Assembly (NCBI RefSeq): GCF_001937195.1
Contig: NZ_MSDO01000013.1
Span: 1-54,582, forward strand
DNA from: Salinicola socius
GTDB lineage: Bacteria; Pseudomonadota; Gammaproteobacteria; Pseudomonadales; Halomonadaceae
Reading direction: 5' to 3'
Length of the DNA stretch: 54,582 bases
Shown: positions 26,020 to 34,415 of the stretch, in pieces
Layout: every line of letters starts with the position of its first letter
Numbering within the stretch: the first letter of the stretch is position 1
The notes under the pieces: generated by a model
Databases searched by the model: none
The model's input: the letters and a program-made list of their open reading frames with translations, nothing else
Told to the model about the DNA's origin: nothing
Made by a program: the position numbers and the translations under genes

Positions 26020-27708
26020 TCAACGAGAATGAACCGAGCGGACCTCGTATTCCGGCTGGGGGTCGGCGGGCATCAACTGAAGGTGAATTTCCGGTAGCGC
26101 GGGCAGGCGCTCTCGTAACCAGTCGCGCAAGGGGCCGAACAGCTGCTGACGAAGTTGCAGCAGCGTCTCTGCCGGTATGGTGTCTATTCGTTCATCCAGC
26201 CAATCGGCTAGCGAGTCCTCATCCAGGGGAAGAGCTATTTCGCTGTCCCACAGCAGTCGACCGATACGAGTCCAGCCTGTCTCGGTGGGCAGTACATTCA
26301 GGGCAATCGACAACGAGTGGGAATGCTTGCGAGCCGATACGGGTTGTGTGGGATCGCCGGCGCGCGCGCGCGATCCAATCAACTGCGGTCTCAGGTGGTG
26401 CTGGGTTCTGACAACCAGCGTTTCCGCCTCCAGGGCCAGAACGGTGCCGTTCCTGACCAGATGGGGCACGTGAATGCCGAGATCTGCCGCCAGTTCACGA
26501 TGCGCTTCCTGATGCGACGCTTCCCCGTGAACGGGCAATAATAGTTTCGGTTTTAACCAGCGATAGAGCTGGCGCAGTTCTTCTCGAGCGGGATGCCCCG
26601 AGGCGTGCAGGGCCGGGTCGGTGTGCTCATCGTGCACGTTGACACCGAGCCGCTTGAAGCCGGCCTTGAGTCGTTCGATCTGGCGCTCGTTACCGGGAAT
26701 GGCTCGGGCCGAGAAAATCACGTCGTCCTGTGGTTGCAGATCCAAGGCGGGGTGTCTGCCCTGGGCCATCCGCGATAGCGCCGAGCGCGGCTCCCCCTGA
26801 CTCCCGGTGGCGATGATCAGCACCTCTTCGGGATACAGGTAGCCCAGATCGTGCGTCGGCACTCGAGGCGGGAAATCATCGAGATACCCCAGCTGAAGAG
26901 CGATCGACACCATCCGCTCCATCGAACGGCCAAGCAGGGCCACTCGGCGCCCGCTGCGTTCGGCGATCCCGCCCAGCGCCTTGATACGGGCGATATTGCT
27001 GGCAAAACAGCTGACCACGACGCGACCCCGGCAGTTCTGGATGACCGCCTCCAGCGCGCTGGCAGCTTCCGTCTCGCTGCGCGAATGGCCTTCGACGTCG
27101 GCGTTGGTCGAGTCGGCCACTACCAGATCGACCGGAGCCAGGGTCTCAAACTGGCTGGCGGACAGCGGGGCGCCGATAAGCGGGCGTTCGTCGAGTTTCC
27201 AGTCGCCGGTATGCAGAACGCGATGGCGTGGGGTGACGAGGGAGAGCGCGCAGCTTTCCGGTATCGAGTGCGTCACCGGCAAGAAAGTGACTTCGAAAGC
27301 GCCGGACGTCACGCAAGTGCCCGGTTGAACAGGCTTCAGCGCATCGGTCCTGAGCCCCTGCTCGATGAACTTGGCCCGCAGCAGCTCAATGGCCAGCGGG
27401 GTGGCATAGACCGGACAATTCCAGCGGGGCCAGATCCAGGCCAGTGCGCCCAGATGGTCTTCATGACCATGGGTGATGAAGACGGCGGAGGGGCTCATCG
27501 CGTGGGCTGCGAGGTGTTCGACATCGGGAATCTGGAGGGGCTGATCCGGCAGGTCCTGTCGGATCATCATGCCGCAGTCGACGGCGATCCAATCGCCGTC
27601 ATAGCCATAAAGCGACAGATTCATGCCGATCTCTCCGCAGCCGCCCAGCGGATGGAACAGCAACGGTGGATAGGTGCGGGGGCGTATCTGCGCGCGCGGA
27701 CGGAACAT
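26020..27708 (-). CDS. RNase J-type ribonuclease (metallo-beta-lactamase, beta-CASP)
   Basis: Predicted RNA-processing nuclease, about 562 residues, with the two-part MBL/beta-CASP core and a C-terminal extension. The zinc-binding motif THGHEDHLGAL, the next histidine in PVTHSIPES, the aspartate in HTGDWKLDE, and the C-terminal HASGHP and PVHGE motifs are all present, so it should be active. Family members cut RNA as endo- and 5' exonucleases. Upstream in-frame starts exist at 27714 and 27768; 27708 was chosen because AAGG lies 6 bases before it. It is divergent from purU. RNase J is common in Firmicutes and less usual in Gammaproteobacteria, where RNase E dominates. Confidence 0.82.
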   Translation of the reverse strand: MFRPRAQIRPRTYPPLLFHPLGGCGEIGMNLSLYGYDGDWIAVDCGMMIRQDLPDQPLQIPDVEHLAAHAMSPSAVFITHGHEDHLGALAWIWPRWNCPVYATPLAIELLRAKFIEQGLRTDALKPVQPGTCVTSGAFEVTFLPVTHSIPESCALSLVTPRHRVLHTGDWKLDERPLIGAPLSASQFETLAPVDLVVADSTNADVEGHSRSETEAASALEAVIQNCRGRVVVSCFASNIARIKALGGIAERSGRRVALLGRSMERMVSIALQLGYLDDFPPRVPTHDLGYLYPEEVLIIATGSQGEPRSALSRMAQGRHPALDLQPQDDVIFSARAIPGNERQIERLKAGFKRLGVNVHDEHTDPALHASGHPAREELRQLYRWLKPKLLLPVHGEASHQEAHRELAADLGIHVPHLVRNGTVLALEAETLVVRTQHHLRPQLIGSRARAGDPTQPVSARKHSHSLSIALNVLPTETGWTRIGRLLWDSEIALPLDEDSLADWLDERIDTIPAETLLQLRQQLFGPLRDWLRERLPALPEIHLQLMPADPQPEYEVRSVHSR

Positions 27709-27890
27709 CGGCATCCTTAAAGGGTGAAATCTGGTTTCACTATAAGTCATGCGTCTCGACCCGCTCAAACTCGTCGAGGCGGTGGCTGGCCTCCGCGGTT
27801 GCGTTACAATGCCGCTTTCGTCGAAGCGGCGGGCCGCGCCGGGTCATGCCGGGGATGATCCGTCATCCGGAATCGTCCTTTAGAGCGGCT

Positions 27891-27972
27891 TTCGAACCAG
27901 CGCGTGTTTTCGAGTCACCGCACAAGTTCGTGCCACCGCGTATTTCCGAGTCAGAGAGTGTTACCGAGAGCC
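27891..27972 (+). repeat. 17-18-bp degenerate tandem repeats immediately before purU
   Basis: Units start at 27891, 27909, 27927, 27944 and 27962 with the shared pattern TTCGAGTCACCGCGTGT (variants). About four full units and one partial unit run directly into the purU ATG, so the array forms the end of its 5' untranslated region. The rest of the RNase J-purU gap has one short inverted repeat, GGATGA-TCCG-TCATCC at 27853-27868. Confidence 0.75.
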
Positions 27973-28821
27973 ATGCCGCACAATTACCGTTTGATCGTTT
28001 CCTGCCCCGACCGCGTGGGCATCGTCTCGCGCGTATCGGGATTCATCGCTGCCCAGGATGGCTCGATCGTCGAAGCCAGTCAGCATTCCGATCTGGATAT
28101 GGGGCGATTTTTCATGCGCTACGACATTCAGTCCAATGCGCTGAGCGCCGACGCGTTCCGTGAGGCGTTCGCTCCCATCGCCGACGAGTTCGAGATGACC
28201 TGGCGACTGAGTGACACCGGCCGGCGTCCGCGGGTGGTGATCATGGTGTCGCGGGAATCCCACTGCCTGGTCGATCTGCTCTATCGCTGGTCCGCCGGTG
28301 AGCTCGACTGCGATATTCCCTGCGTGATCTCCAACCATGAAGACCTGCGCGCCCTGGTGGCGTGGCACGGTATACCGTTTCACCACGTGCCGGTCGATCC
28401 CGAAGACAAGGCTTCCGCTTTCGCCCGGACCGAGCGTCTGATCGAAGCGGCCGAAGCCGACTGCGTGGTGCTGGCGCGATACATGCAGATCCTGCCACCG
28501 GATATCTGCCAGCGTTATGCTGGGCGGGTGATCAATATCCACCACAGCTTTTTGCCGTCGTTCGCCGGCGCCAAACCCTATCATCAGGCCTTCGAGCGTG
28601 GCGTCAAACTGATCGGTGCGACCTGCCACTACGTTACCGAAGAGCTCGATGCCGGGCCGATCATCGAACAGGACATCCAGCGCGTGTCGCACTGCCATAC
28701 GCCACAGGATCTGGTGCGGCTGGGGCGTGACGTGGAAAAGGCGGTGCTGTCACGGGGCCTGCGCTGGCATCTGCAGGACCGCGTGCTCATTCACGGCAAC
28801 AAGACGGTGGTGTTCTCGTGA
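27973..28821 (+). CDS. purU: Formyltetrahydrofolate deformylase PurU
   Basis: Hydrolyses 10-formyltetrahydrofolate to formate and tetrahydrofolate, balancing one-carbon pools. 282 residues. The N-terminal ACT domain (about residues 5-85, starting YRLIVSCPDRVGIVSRVSGF) is followed by a formyltransferase-type domain with INIHHSFLPSF and the catalytic aspartate in VTEELDAGPI. The ATG at 27973 (MPHNYRLIV) fits homologues; only a weak GAGAG precedes it, inside the last repeat unit. The gene stands alone, convergent to dinB. Confidence 0.93.
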   Translation: MPHNYRLIVSCPDRVGIVSRVSGFIAAQDGSIVEASQHSDLDMGRFFMRYDIQSNALSADAFREAFAPIADEFEMTWRLSDTGRRPRVVIMVSRESHCLVDLLYRWSAGELDCDIPCVISNHEDLRALVAWHGIPFHHVPVDPEDKASAFARTERLIEAAEADCVVLARYMQILPPDICQRYAGRVINIHHSFLPSFAGAKPYHQAFERGVKLIGATCHYVTEELDAGPIIEQDIQRVSHCHTPQDLVRLGRDVEKAVLSRGLRWHLQDRVLIHGNKTVVFS

Positions 28822-28852
28822 GCGTGTTTGCTTGACCAGCGCCGACCGGAGC

Positions 28853-29968
28853 TCAGGGTAGGCGCGTGCTGGGCGCATCGAGGTCGTCGAACAACCCCAA
28901 CTGGTGATGATCCGGTTCCGGCATCAGGCGAACACCCACGCCCAGCAATCTGACGGGACGTTCTCCCCGATGCCAGGCGCTCTCCAGCAGTTCGTGAAAG
29001 CGCGCGTGAATGATGCCGGTGGCTCCCGTCTCCTGGGTGGTGCTGGCGAAGTCGTTGAACCGGACTTTGACGAACTGTTTGGCGATGGCTGGATCTCCGT
29101 GCCGCGCCAGGCGATCGTGGAGTTTCTCGATCAACGGCGCCAACGCCTGATGGCAGCCGGCAAGGTGGGGGAGGTCATGGTCGTAGGTGGTTTCGACACT
29201 GACCGATTTTCGCTCGCGGGAGACGTTGACCGGCCGATCATCGATGCCGTGGGCGAGTTCGTGAAGTCTTCGGCCGAACTTGCCGAACTGATCCAGCAGC
29301 CGGTCCAGCGGCTGAATGCGCAGGTCGCGGCAACTGGCGATCCCCAGGGCGTCGAGTTTGGCCGCCGTTGCGGGGCCGACACCGTGAAGCTTTTTCACCG
29401 GCAGATCGGTGATGAATGACTCCGTCCGTTCCGGCGGAATCACGAACAGACCGTCAGGCTTGTCCCAGTCACTGGCGATCTTGGCGAGAAACTTGTTGGG
29501 CGCGGCACCTACGGAAATGACGATTCCCGTTCTCGCGAGCGCTTCCTCCTTGAGCCATCGGGCCATCCAGGTGGCGCTGCCCTGGAACCGAGACACTTGC
29601 GTGACGTCGAGATAGGCTTCGTCGAGAGACAGCGGTTCGACCAGTGGCGTCAGCTCGTGGAAGATGGTCTGGATCTGTCGCGAGACCTCTCGATACTTGT
29701 CGAAGTCGGGTGAAATCACCTTCAGCTGGGGACACAAGCGCAAGGCGCGCGCCGTGGGCATCGCCGAGTGTACGCCGAACTTGCGGGCCGGGTAGTTGCA
29801 GGTGGCGATCACACCGCGGCGATCGGCGCTTCCCCCGATCGCCAGCGGCACACCCTGCAGAGAAGGGTCGTCGCGAATCTCCACGGCCGCGTAGAAGCAG
29901 TCGCAGTCGGCGTGCAGGATCTTGCGCACGGGGTCGGACACTGACGACTCAGTGGAGGCCCGAGCCAT
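28853..29968 (-). CDS. dinB: DNA polymerase IV
   Basis: Error-prone Y-family polymerase for translesion synthesis. About 371 residues. The catalytic acidic residues are visible in [12 protein letters not shown] near residue 20 and in [10 protein letters not shown], and the helix-hairpin-helix region reads [15 protein letters not shown]. The ATG at 29968 was preferred to an in-frame GTG at 29974. The start lies inside the end of lexA (20-base overlap), so dinB is co-transcribed with its own repressor gene and should be SOS-inducible through the lexA promoter. Confidence 0.94.
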   Translation of the reverse strand: MARASTESSVSDPVRKILHADCDCFYAAVEIRDDPSLQGVPLAIGGSADRRGVIATCNYPARKFGVHSAMPTARALRLCPQLKVISPDFDKYREVSRQIQTIFHELTPLVEPLSLDEAYLDVTQVSRFQGSATWMARWLKEEALARTGIVISVGAAPNKFLAKIASDWDKPDGLFVIPPERTESFITDLPVKKLHGVGPATAAKLDALGIASCRDLRIQPLDRLLDQFGKFGRRLHELAHGIDDRPVNVSRERKSVSVETTYDHDLPHLAGCHQALAPLIEKLHDRLARHGDPAIAKQFVKVRFNDFASTTQETGATGIIHARFHELLESAWHRGERPVRLLGVGVRLMPEPDHHQLGLFDDLDAPSTRLP

Positions 29969-30596
29969 TGCCACCGCGAATGACGCCGACTCCCAATCCT
30001 TCGATTTCCAGATGCTGAAGTTCGAGATCGATCACGATCGGCTCGAAATCGGCGTTTTCGGCGATCAACGTGACGCGGCTGCCCTCGCGCTGAAAACGCT
30101 TGACGGTGACATCGTCATCCAGTCGTGCCACGACGATCTGCCCATTGCGTATTTGCTGGGTCCGATGCACGGCGAGCAGGTCGCCATCGAAGATGCCGGC
30201 ATCCTTCATCGAGAGCCCGCGTACGCGCAGGAGATAATCGGCGCTGGGGGAGAAGTAGTCGGCCGGCAGCGGGCAGTAGCGGTCGATATGTTCGGTCGCG
30301 AGAATCGGGCTGCCGGCAGCGACGCTACCGATGATCGGCAAACCGGACGACTGAGGCTCGGCGGGCTCGGATTCGTTGCCACTGGCCGGCAGGCGAATCC
30401 CGCGAGACGTTCCGGGGATCATGCGGATGACGCCTTTCCGGTCCAGCGCTCGCAGGTGTTCCTCGGCAGCGTTGGGGGAGCGAAAGCCCAGCGCTCGGGC
30501 GATCTCGGCTCGCGTTGGCGGGTAGCCGAACTCGGCCATCGTCTTGACGATGAAGTCATAGACAGTCTGCTGCCGTGCGGTGAGCGGTCTCGCCAT
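29949..30596 (-). CDS. lexA: SOS repressor LexA
   Basis: Represses DNA-damage genes until RecA-stimulated self-cleavage. 215 residues. The winged helix-turn-helix (about residues 1-68) is followed by the cleavage site Ala94-Gly95 in SVAAGSP. The catalytic Ser129 (GLSMKDAG) and Lys166 are separated by 37 residues, as in E. coli (119/156). GGGAGAG lies before the ATG. Two LexA-box-like palindromes are found 112-144 bases upstream. It heads the lexA-dinB pair and is divergent from psrA. Confidence 0.96.
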   Translation of the reverse strand: MARPLTARQQTVYDFIVKTMAEFGYPPTRAEIARALGFRSPNAAEEHLRALDRKGVIRMIPGTSRGIRLPASGNESEPAEPQSSGLPIIGSVAAGSPILATEHIDRYCPLPADYFSPSADYLLRVRGLSMKDAGIFDGDLLAVHRTQQIRNGQIVVARLDDDVTVKRFQREGSRVTLIAENADFEPIVIDLELQHLEIEGLGVGVIRGGNGSGLH

Positions 30597-30707
30597 TGGG
30601 TCTCTCCCGGGCCTGTGTCATCGATCTGATTGGTGCGAGCCTGCTTGAATCGCCAGGCGCTTTCTGACCGTCTGCCAGGTTCATGCGGGCCCGGCAAATG
30701 GTCAGGC

Positions 30708-30740
30708 GTGTTCATGCATACAGGCTGGAATTGTATCCAG
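30708..30740 (-). promoter_or_regulatory. Two adjacent LexA-box-like palindromes upstream of lexA
   Basis: Box 1 (30708-30723) read on the minus strand is CTGT-ATGCATGA-ACAC, one base off CTGT-8-ACAG. Box 2 (30725-30740) is CTGG-8-CCAG on the plus strand, a perfect-armed variant. Their centres are 17 bp apart, similar to the paired boxes at E. coli lexA. They fit autoregulation. Confidence 0.55.
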
Positions 30741-30836
30741 TCATTGTCGGTGAGGGAAGTGCCTTTCGGCTCGAGTTGGCGGGGTGGTGACCCCGACCCG
30801 ACGAATTGGCGGATTGTGCCTCTCGTCACGGAATGA

Positions 30837-30857
30837 TTAGAATCATAATCGTTCTAA
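30837..30857 (+). promoter_or_regulatory. Inverted repeat and promoter region of psrA
   Basis: TTAGAA and TTCTAA are separated by 9 bases, and inner AT pairs extend the symmetry. The left arm overlaps a possible -10 (TAGAAT, 30838-30843) with TTGTGC (30814-30819) as -35 at 18-base spacing. The position 28 bases before the psrA ATG fits autoregulation by a TetR protein. The sequence does not match the published Pseudomonas PsrA consensus as I remember it. Confidence 0.45.
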
Positions 30858-30885
30858 GTTGTTGTTCTCTGGCGCGAGGTAAGAC

Positions 30886-31554
30886 ATGGCCCATTCCGAC
30901 ACCGTTACTCGTATTCTCGATACGGCGGAGGTCCTTTTTGCCGAAAAGGGTTTCGCTGAAACCTCGCTGCGCAACATCACGACGCGAGCCAAGGTCAATC
31001 TGGCTGCCGTGAATTATCATTTCGGTTCCAAGAAATCGCTGATCCAGGCGGTGTTCGCCCGCTATCTCGATCCGTTCTCGCAGCGCTTGAACGCGGCACT
31101 CGATGGGCTGGAGTCGCGCTACCAGGGCAAACAGGTGCCTCTCGAGGTGCTGCTGGAGCAACTGGCCGTCAGCGTTCTGGAGGTGCCGGGCGAACGCAAC
31201 AGCCTCAAGGTTTTCATGAAATTGCTGGGCCTGGCGTATGCCCAGGCGCAGGGCCATCTCCGGCGCTATATCCAGGAGCACTACGGCGAAACGTTTCGCC
31301 GGTTCGTGGCGTGCCTGCGCCTGGCAACGCCGGATCTTCCGGATGCCGAGCGTTTCTGGCGTCTGCATTTCATGCTGGGCACGGTGGTCTTCACGCTTTC
31401 GGGCCTGGACGCGTTGCGAGATATCGCCGATAGCGAGTACCAGGAGCACATGTCGGTTCGGGAGCTGATCCGGCATCTGCGGCCCGTCGTGGTAGCCGGC
31501 ATGCAGGCGCCGCTGCCGGCATCGCTGGAGGGGATCGACGCGGCCGTGGAGTGA
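30886..31554 (+). CDS. psrA: TetR-family regulator PsrA
   Basis: Regulator that in Pseudomonas senses long-chain fatty acids and controls beta-oxidation genes and rpoS. 222 residues. The N-terminal helix-turn-helix domain (ERILDTAEVLF-like start, then VNLAAVNYHFGSKKSL) and the C-terminal GLAYAQAQGHLRRYIQEHYG strongly resemble PsrA. Its neighbours agree: in Pseudomonas psrA is also beside lexA and near nagZ. GAGGT lies before the ATG. An inverted repeat at 30837-30857 is a candidate operator for its own control. Confidence 0.87.
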   Translation: MAHSDTVTRILDTAEVLFAEKGFAETSLRNITTRAKVNLAAVNYHFGSKKSLIQAVFARYLDPFSQRLNAALDGLESRYQGKQVPLEVLLEQLAVSVLEVPGERNSLKVFMKLLGLAYAQAQGHLRRYIQEHYGETFRRFVACLRLATPDLPDAERFWRLHFMLGTVVFTLSGLDALRDIADSEYQEHMSVRELIRHLRPVVVAGMQAPLPASLEGIDAAVE

Positions 31555-31640
31555 GTCGGTCCCTCTGGCGGCCGGCTGGCTCTGTCATGCAGCAGCGGTG
31601 TCGTCTAGAATCGGGCGCTCAATGGTCTCAGGTGTTTGCT

Positions 31641-32657
31641 ATGACTCAACCTCTCGGTCCGGTCATGCTGGATGTGGAAGGGACTCATCTGCGTGATGAG
31701 GAGCGGCAGTTGATTGCTCGCGCGGAGGTCGGCGGCGTGCTGCTGTTTGCCAGAAATACGCCGGACGTCGCCACCACCCGGACGCTGATCGGGCAGATTC
31801 GTGAATGCCGCCCCGACATTCTGGTGGCGATCGACCAGGAAGGTGGCCGGGTACAGCGTTTGAAGGAGGGGGTGACGCAGATTCCCTCCATGGCAACGCT
31901 GGGTCGGCAATTCGCCGAGTCTCCCGAAGCGGCATTGACGCTGACCCAGGACACGGGCTGGCTCCTGGGCATGGAGATGGCGGCCTGTGGCTTCGATGTG
32001 ACCTTTGCGCCGGTTCTGGATCTCGACGATGACCGCTCTCCGGCCATCGGTTCGCGGAGTTTTTCTCCGGATCCGGAGGTGGTCACGGCATTGGCTGGTG
32101 CGTTCATCGAAGGGCTTCACGAAGCGGGGATGGTCGCGATCGGCAAGCATTTCCCCGGGCACGGCGGGGCTCGCCAGGACTCCCACTTCAAGGTGGCGGA
32201 AGACCCCCGCTCGCTGGCGGAGCTGCGCGAGCACGATCTGGTTCCTTTCGCCAGGTTGGCCGGCAAGCTGGATGGCATCATGCCGGCGCATGTCATCTAT
32301 TCCGCCTTCGACGACCGCCCGGCCGGCTTCTCGCCCAGTTGGCTCGGCATGTTGCGCGAAGAGCTGGGATTCAAGGGCGCAATCTTTTCGGATGACCTGA
32401 CCATGGCCGCGGCACATGCTGCCGGGTCGCCCAGCGAGCGGGCCGAGGCCGCCTGGAATGCGGGATGTGACATGGCCGTGATCTGCAATGCCCCCGAGGC
32501 TGCCCGAGAGGTCGTCGCGGCCTCTGAAGGCCGTCAGGCGCCGCGGATCGCCAAGTTGCGCTACGCGCGGGCGCGTCCCAGTCTGGAATCGTTGGGCGCC
32601 ATCGCCCGGTGGCGACGCGCCCACGTTCGTCTCGAGGCGCTCAGCCAATCCGAGTGA
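31641..32657 (+). CDS. nagZ: Beta-N-acetylhexosaminidase NagZ
   Basis: Cytoplasmic GH3 glycosidase of cell-wall recycling that removes N-acetylglucosamine from anhydro-muropeptides; in many bacteria its products influence AmpC beta-lactamase induction. 338 residues. Landmarks are DQEGGRVQRL, the general acid/base loop KHFPGHGGARQDSH and the nucleophile aspartate in FSDDLTMAAA. The ATG at 31641 (MTQPLGPVML) fits homologues; an in-frame start at 31551 overlaps psrA. A possible promoter, TGTCAT-17-TAGAAT (31583-31611), precedes it. Confidence 0.94.
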   Translation: MTQPLGPVMLDVEGTHLRDEERQLIARAEVGGVLLFARNTPDVATTRTLIGQIRECRPDILVAIDQEGGRVQRLKEGVTQIPSMATLGRQFAESPEAALTLTQDTGWLLGMEMAACGFDVTFAPVLDLDDDRSPAIGSRSFSPDPEVVTALAGAFIEGLHEAGMVAIGKHFPGHGGARQDSHFKVAEDPRSLAELREHDLVPFARLAGKLDGIMPAHVIYSAFDDRPAGFSPSWLGMLREELGFKGAIFSDDLTMAAAHAAGSPSERAEAAWNAGCDMAVICNAPEAAREVVAASEGRQAPRIAKLRYARARPSLESLGAIARWRRAHVRLEALSQSE

Positions 32658-32691
32658 TGGATACCGGGCGCCGTTTCCTGTCTATTCCGGT

Positions 32692-32725
32692 GGCGGCAGA
32701 TCGATGAATCTGCCGCCGCTCTTTT
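32692..32725 (+). terminator. Terminator after nagZ
   Basis: GGCGGCAGAT pairs perfectly with ATCTGCCGCC around CGATGA, followed shortly by CTTTT. It ends about 20 bases before hpt, so hpt may depend on read-through or on a promoter in the same region. Confidence 0.75.
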
Positions 32726-32743
32726 CATGGTGAATCGTAAACG

Positions 32744-33316
32744 ATGACTCAAGTCTCACCGATCGATGCGCTGAGCTCGATGCAGGATATCATGGACAAC
32801 GCCGATTGCCTGATCGATCAGACCCAGGTCGAGCAAGCCCTGGATCGCATGGCTGCCGATATCACGCGCGACCTGGGTGACAAACTGCCGGTCTTCTACT
32901 GCGTCATGAATGGCGGTCTGATTACCACGGGCCATCTGCTGACGCGGCTCGGATTTCCGCTGGAGGTCGATTATCTTCACGCCACTCGCTATCGCGGCGG
33001 CATTCGCGGTGGCGAGCTGTTCTGGCGCGTGTCGCCGGAAGTGCCCATGGCGGGCCGTCATGTGGTGATCGTCGACGACATTCTGGATGAAGGGGCGACG
33101 CTGGCGGCGATCCTCGAGTATTGCCGCCAGGCCGGCGCGGCAAGCATTTCCACCGCAGTGCTGGTCGACAAGCGCCACGATCGCAAATCTTCTCCCGACC
33201 TCAAAGCGGACTACTGTGGTCTGGAAGTCGTTGACCGTTACGTGTTCGGCTTCGGCATGGACTACAAGGGATATTGGCGCAACGCGCCGGGCATCTTTGC
33301 GCCCAAGGGGCTGTGA
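32744..33316 (+). CDS. hpt: Hypoxanthine-guanine phosphoribosyltransferase
   Basis: Salvages hypoxanthine (and guanine) to IMP/GMP with PRPP. 190 residues. The PRPP motif is VVIVDDILDEGATLA, and the purine-binding C-terminal region contains VDRYVFGFGMDYKGYWRN. It is somewhat divergent from E. coli Hpt and resembles the enzyme encoded after nagZ in Pseudomonas. The stop codon is embedded in the first unit of a tandem repeat array. Confidence 0.88.
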   Translation: MTQVSPIDALSSMQDIMDNADCLIDQTQVEQALDRMAADITRDLGDKLPVFYCVMNGGLITTGHLLTRLGFPLEVDYLHATRYRGGIRGGELFWRVSPEVPMAGRHVVIVDDILDEGATLAAILEYCRQAGAASISTAVLVDKRHDRKSSPDLKADYCGLEVVDRYVFGFGMDYKGYWRNAPGIFAPKGL

Positions 33317-33391
33317 CCAGGGGCTGTGACCAGGGGCTTGTGACCAAGCGGCTTTGATTAAGGGACTTGTGACCAAGAGGCTTGTGGCCAT
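33307..33391 (+). repeat. 13-15-bp degenerate tandem repeats overlapping the hpt stop codon
   Basis: Units at 33307-33319, 33320-33332 (both GGGGCTGTGACCA), 33333-33347 (GGGGCTTGTGACCAA), 33348-33361, 33362-33376 and 33377-33391. The first unit contains the last two sense codons and the TGA stop of hpt, and the second is its exact copy. The array fills most of the gap between hpt and the converging ppsR. Confidence 0.92.
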
Positions 33392-33450
33392 GCGTCTCGC
33401 CCCTTGCCTGGGCTATCCCGGTCGAGCCGCCTGCCACGCTTTCGGCCCGC

Positions 33451-34284
33451 TCAACGCGGGCTGAATCGTCTCTGAAGACCGGTCTCGTTCATCATTCGCG
33501 TCGAAATCTCCTCGATCGAAAAGCGCGTGGTGTCGATGTAGGAAATATTGTGGCGCCGATAGAGTGCTTCCGCCTGGCCGATCTCCTGCATGCACTGGTC
33601 CATCGAACAGTAACGGCTGTCGGGACGGCGTTCGGTTCGAATCGCCGACAGTCGGCGTGCGTCGATGGTCAAGCCAAACAGCTTGTGACGATGTCTGGAC
33701 AGCGTCGGGGGCAGGTTGAGAATGCCGTTCTCGTCCAGATCGTCCTCGGTCAGCGGATAGTTGGCCGCGCGAATGCCGAACTGCAGCGCCAGGTAGAGCG
33801 AGGTGGGTGTCTTGCCGCACCGGGAGACACCGATCAGGATGACGTCTGCTTCCTCGTATTGATGCGTGCGTGCGCCGTCGTCGTTGTCCAGCGCGAAATT
33901 GACCGCCTCGATCCGATGCATGTAGACGTCGTCGCGGCCGATCGCATGCGTGCGGCCGACGGTGTAGGTCGAATGGGTCTCCAGTTCCACCTCGAGCGGA
34001 GCGAGAAAGGTGGAAAAGATATCGACCTTGAACGCCGATGACTGCGAAACGATATCGCGAATCGCCTGGTCGACGATGGTGTCGATGACGATGGGGCGAA
34101 TGCCGTCGCGCTCGGCGGTGGCCTCGATGATGCCGACCAGCGAGCGTGCCTTGTCGAGCGTGTCGATATACGGCTTGGTGACCTGGATGAAGTCTGTATT
34201 CTCGAACTGGGAGAGCAGGCTGCGACCCAGGGTTTCCGCGGTAATGCCGGTGCCGTCGGAGATGAAGAAAGCGGTGCGGGGCAT
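33451..34284 (-). CDS. ppsR: PEP synthase regulatory protein (kinase/pyrophosphorylase)
   Basis: Bifunctional regulator that inactivates PEP synthase by ADP-dependent phosphorylation of a threonine near its catalytic histidine and reactivates it by phosphate-dependent removal. 277 residues, DUF299 family. The N-terminal [19 protein letters not shown] and the P-loop [15 protein letters not shown] (near residue 153) are diagnostic. It is divergent from ppsA, its target, across a 274-base gap with a strong inverted repeat. Confidence 0.94.
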   Translation of the reverse strand: MPRTAFFISDGTGITAETLGRSLLSQFENTDFIQVTKPYIDTLDKARSLVGIIEATAERDGIRPIVIDTIVDQAIRDIVSQSSAFKVDIFSTFLAPLEVELETHSTYTVGRTHAIGRDDVYMHRIEAVNFALDNDDGARTHQYEEADVILIGVSRCGKTPTSLYLALQFGIRAANYPLTEDDLDENGILNLPPTLSRHRHKLFGLTIDARRLSAIRTERRPDSRYCSMDQCMQEIGQAEALYRRHNISYIDTTRFSIEEISTRMMNETGLQRRFSPR

Positions 34285-34380
34285 GGCGTTCCATCCGTGT
34301 TTGTCGAACGGCTATTGTCGATCGAAATCTCCGCTGCGGGCAACTCGTTGACTTTGCGGACGCCGCGCCGGTCTCGCCGA

Positions 34381-34415
34381 CTACAGGAATCCCGGAAAAC
34401 GCGGAATTCCTGTAG
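34381..34415. promoter_or_regulatory. Perfect 10-bp inverted repeat between ppsR and ppsA
   Basis: CTACAGGAAT (34381-34390) and ATTCCTGTAG (34406-34415) are exact reverse complements with a 15-base centre that adds three more pairs (CCG with CGG). It lies 97 bases from the ppsR start and 144 from the ppsA start. It could be an operator for both genes or a leader hairpin of one. It is not a Cra/FruR site. Confidence 0.6.
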
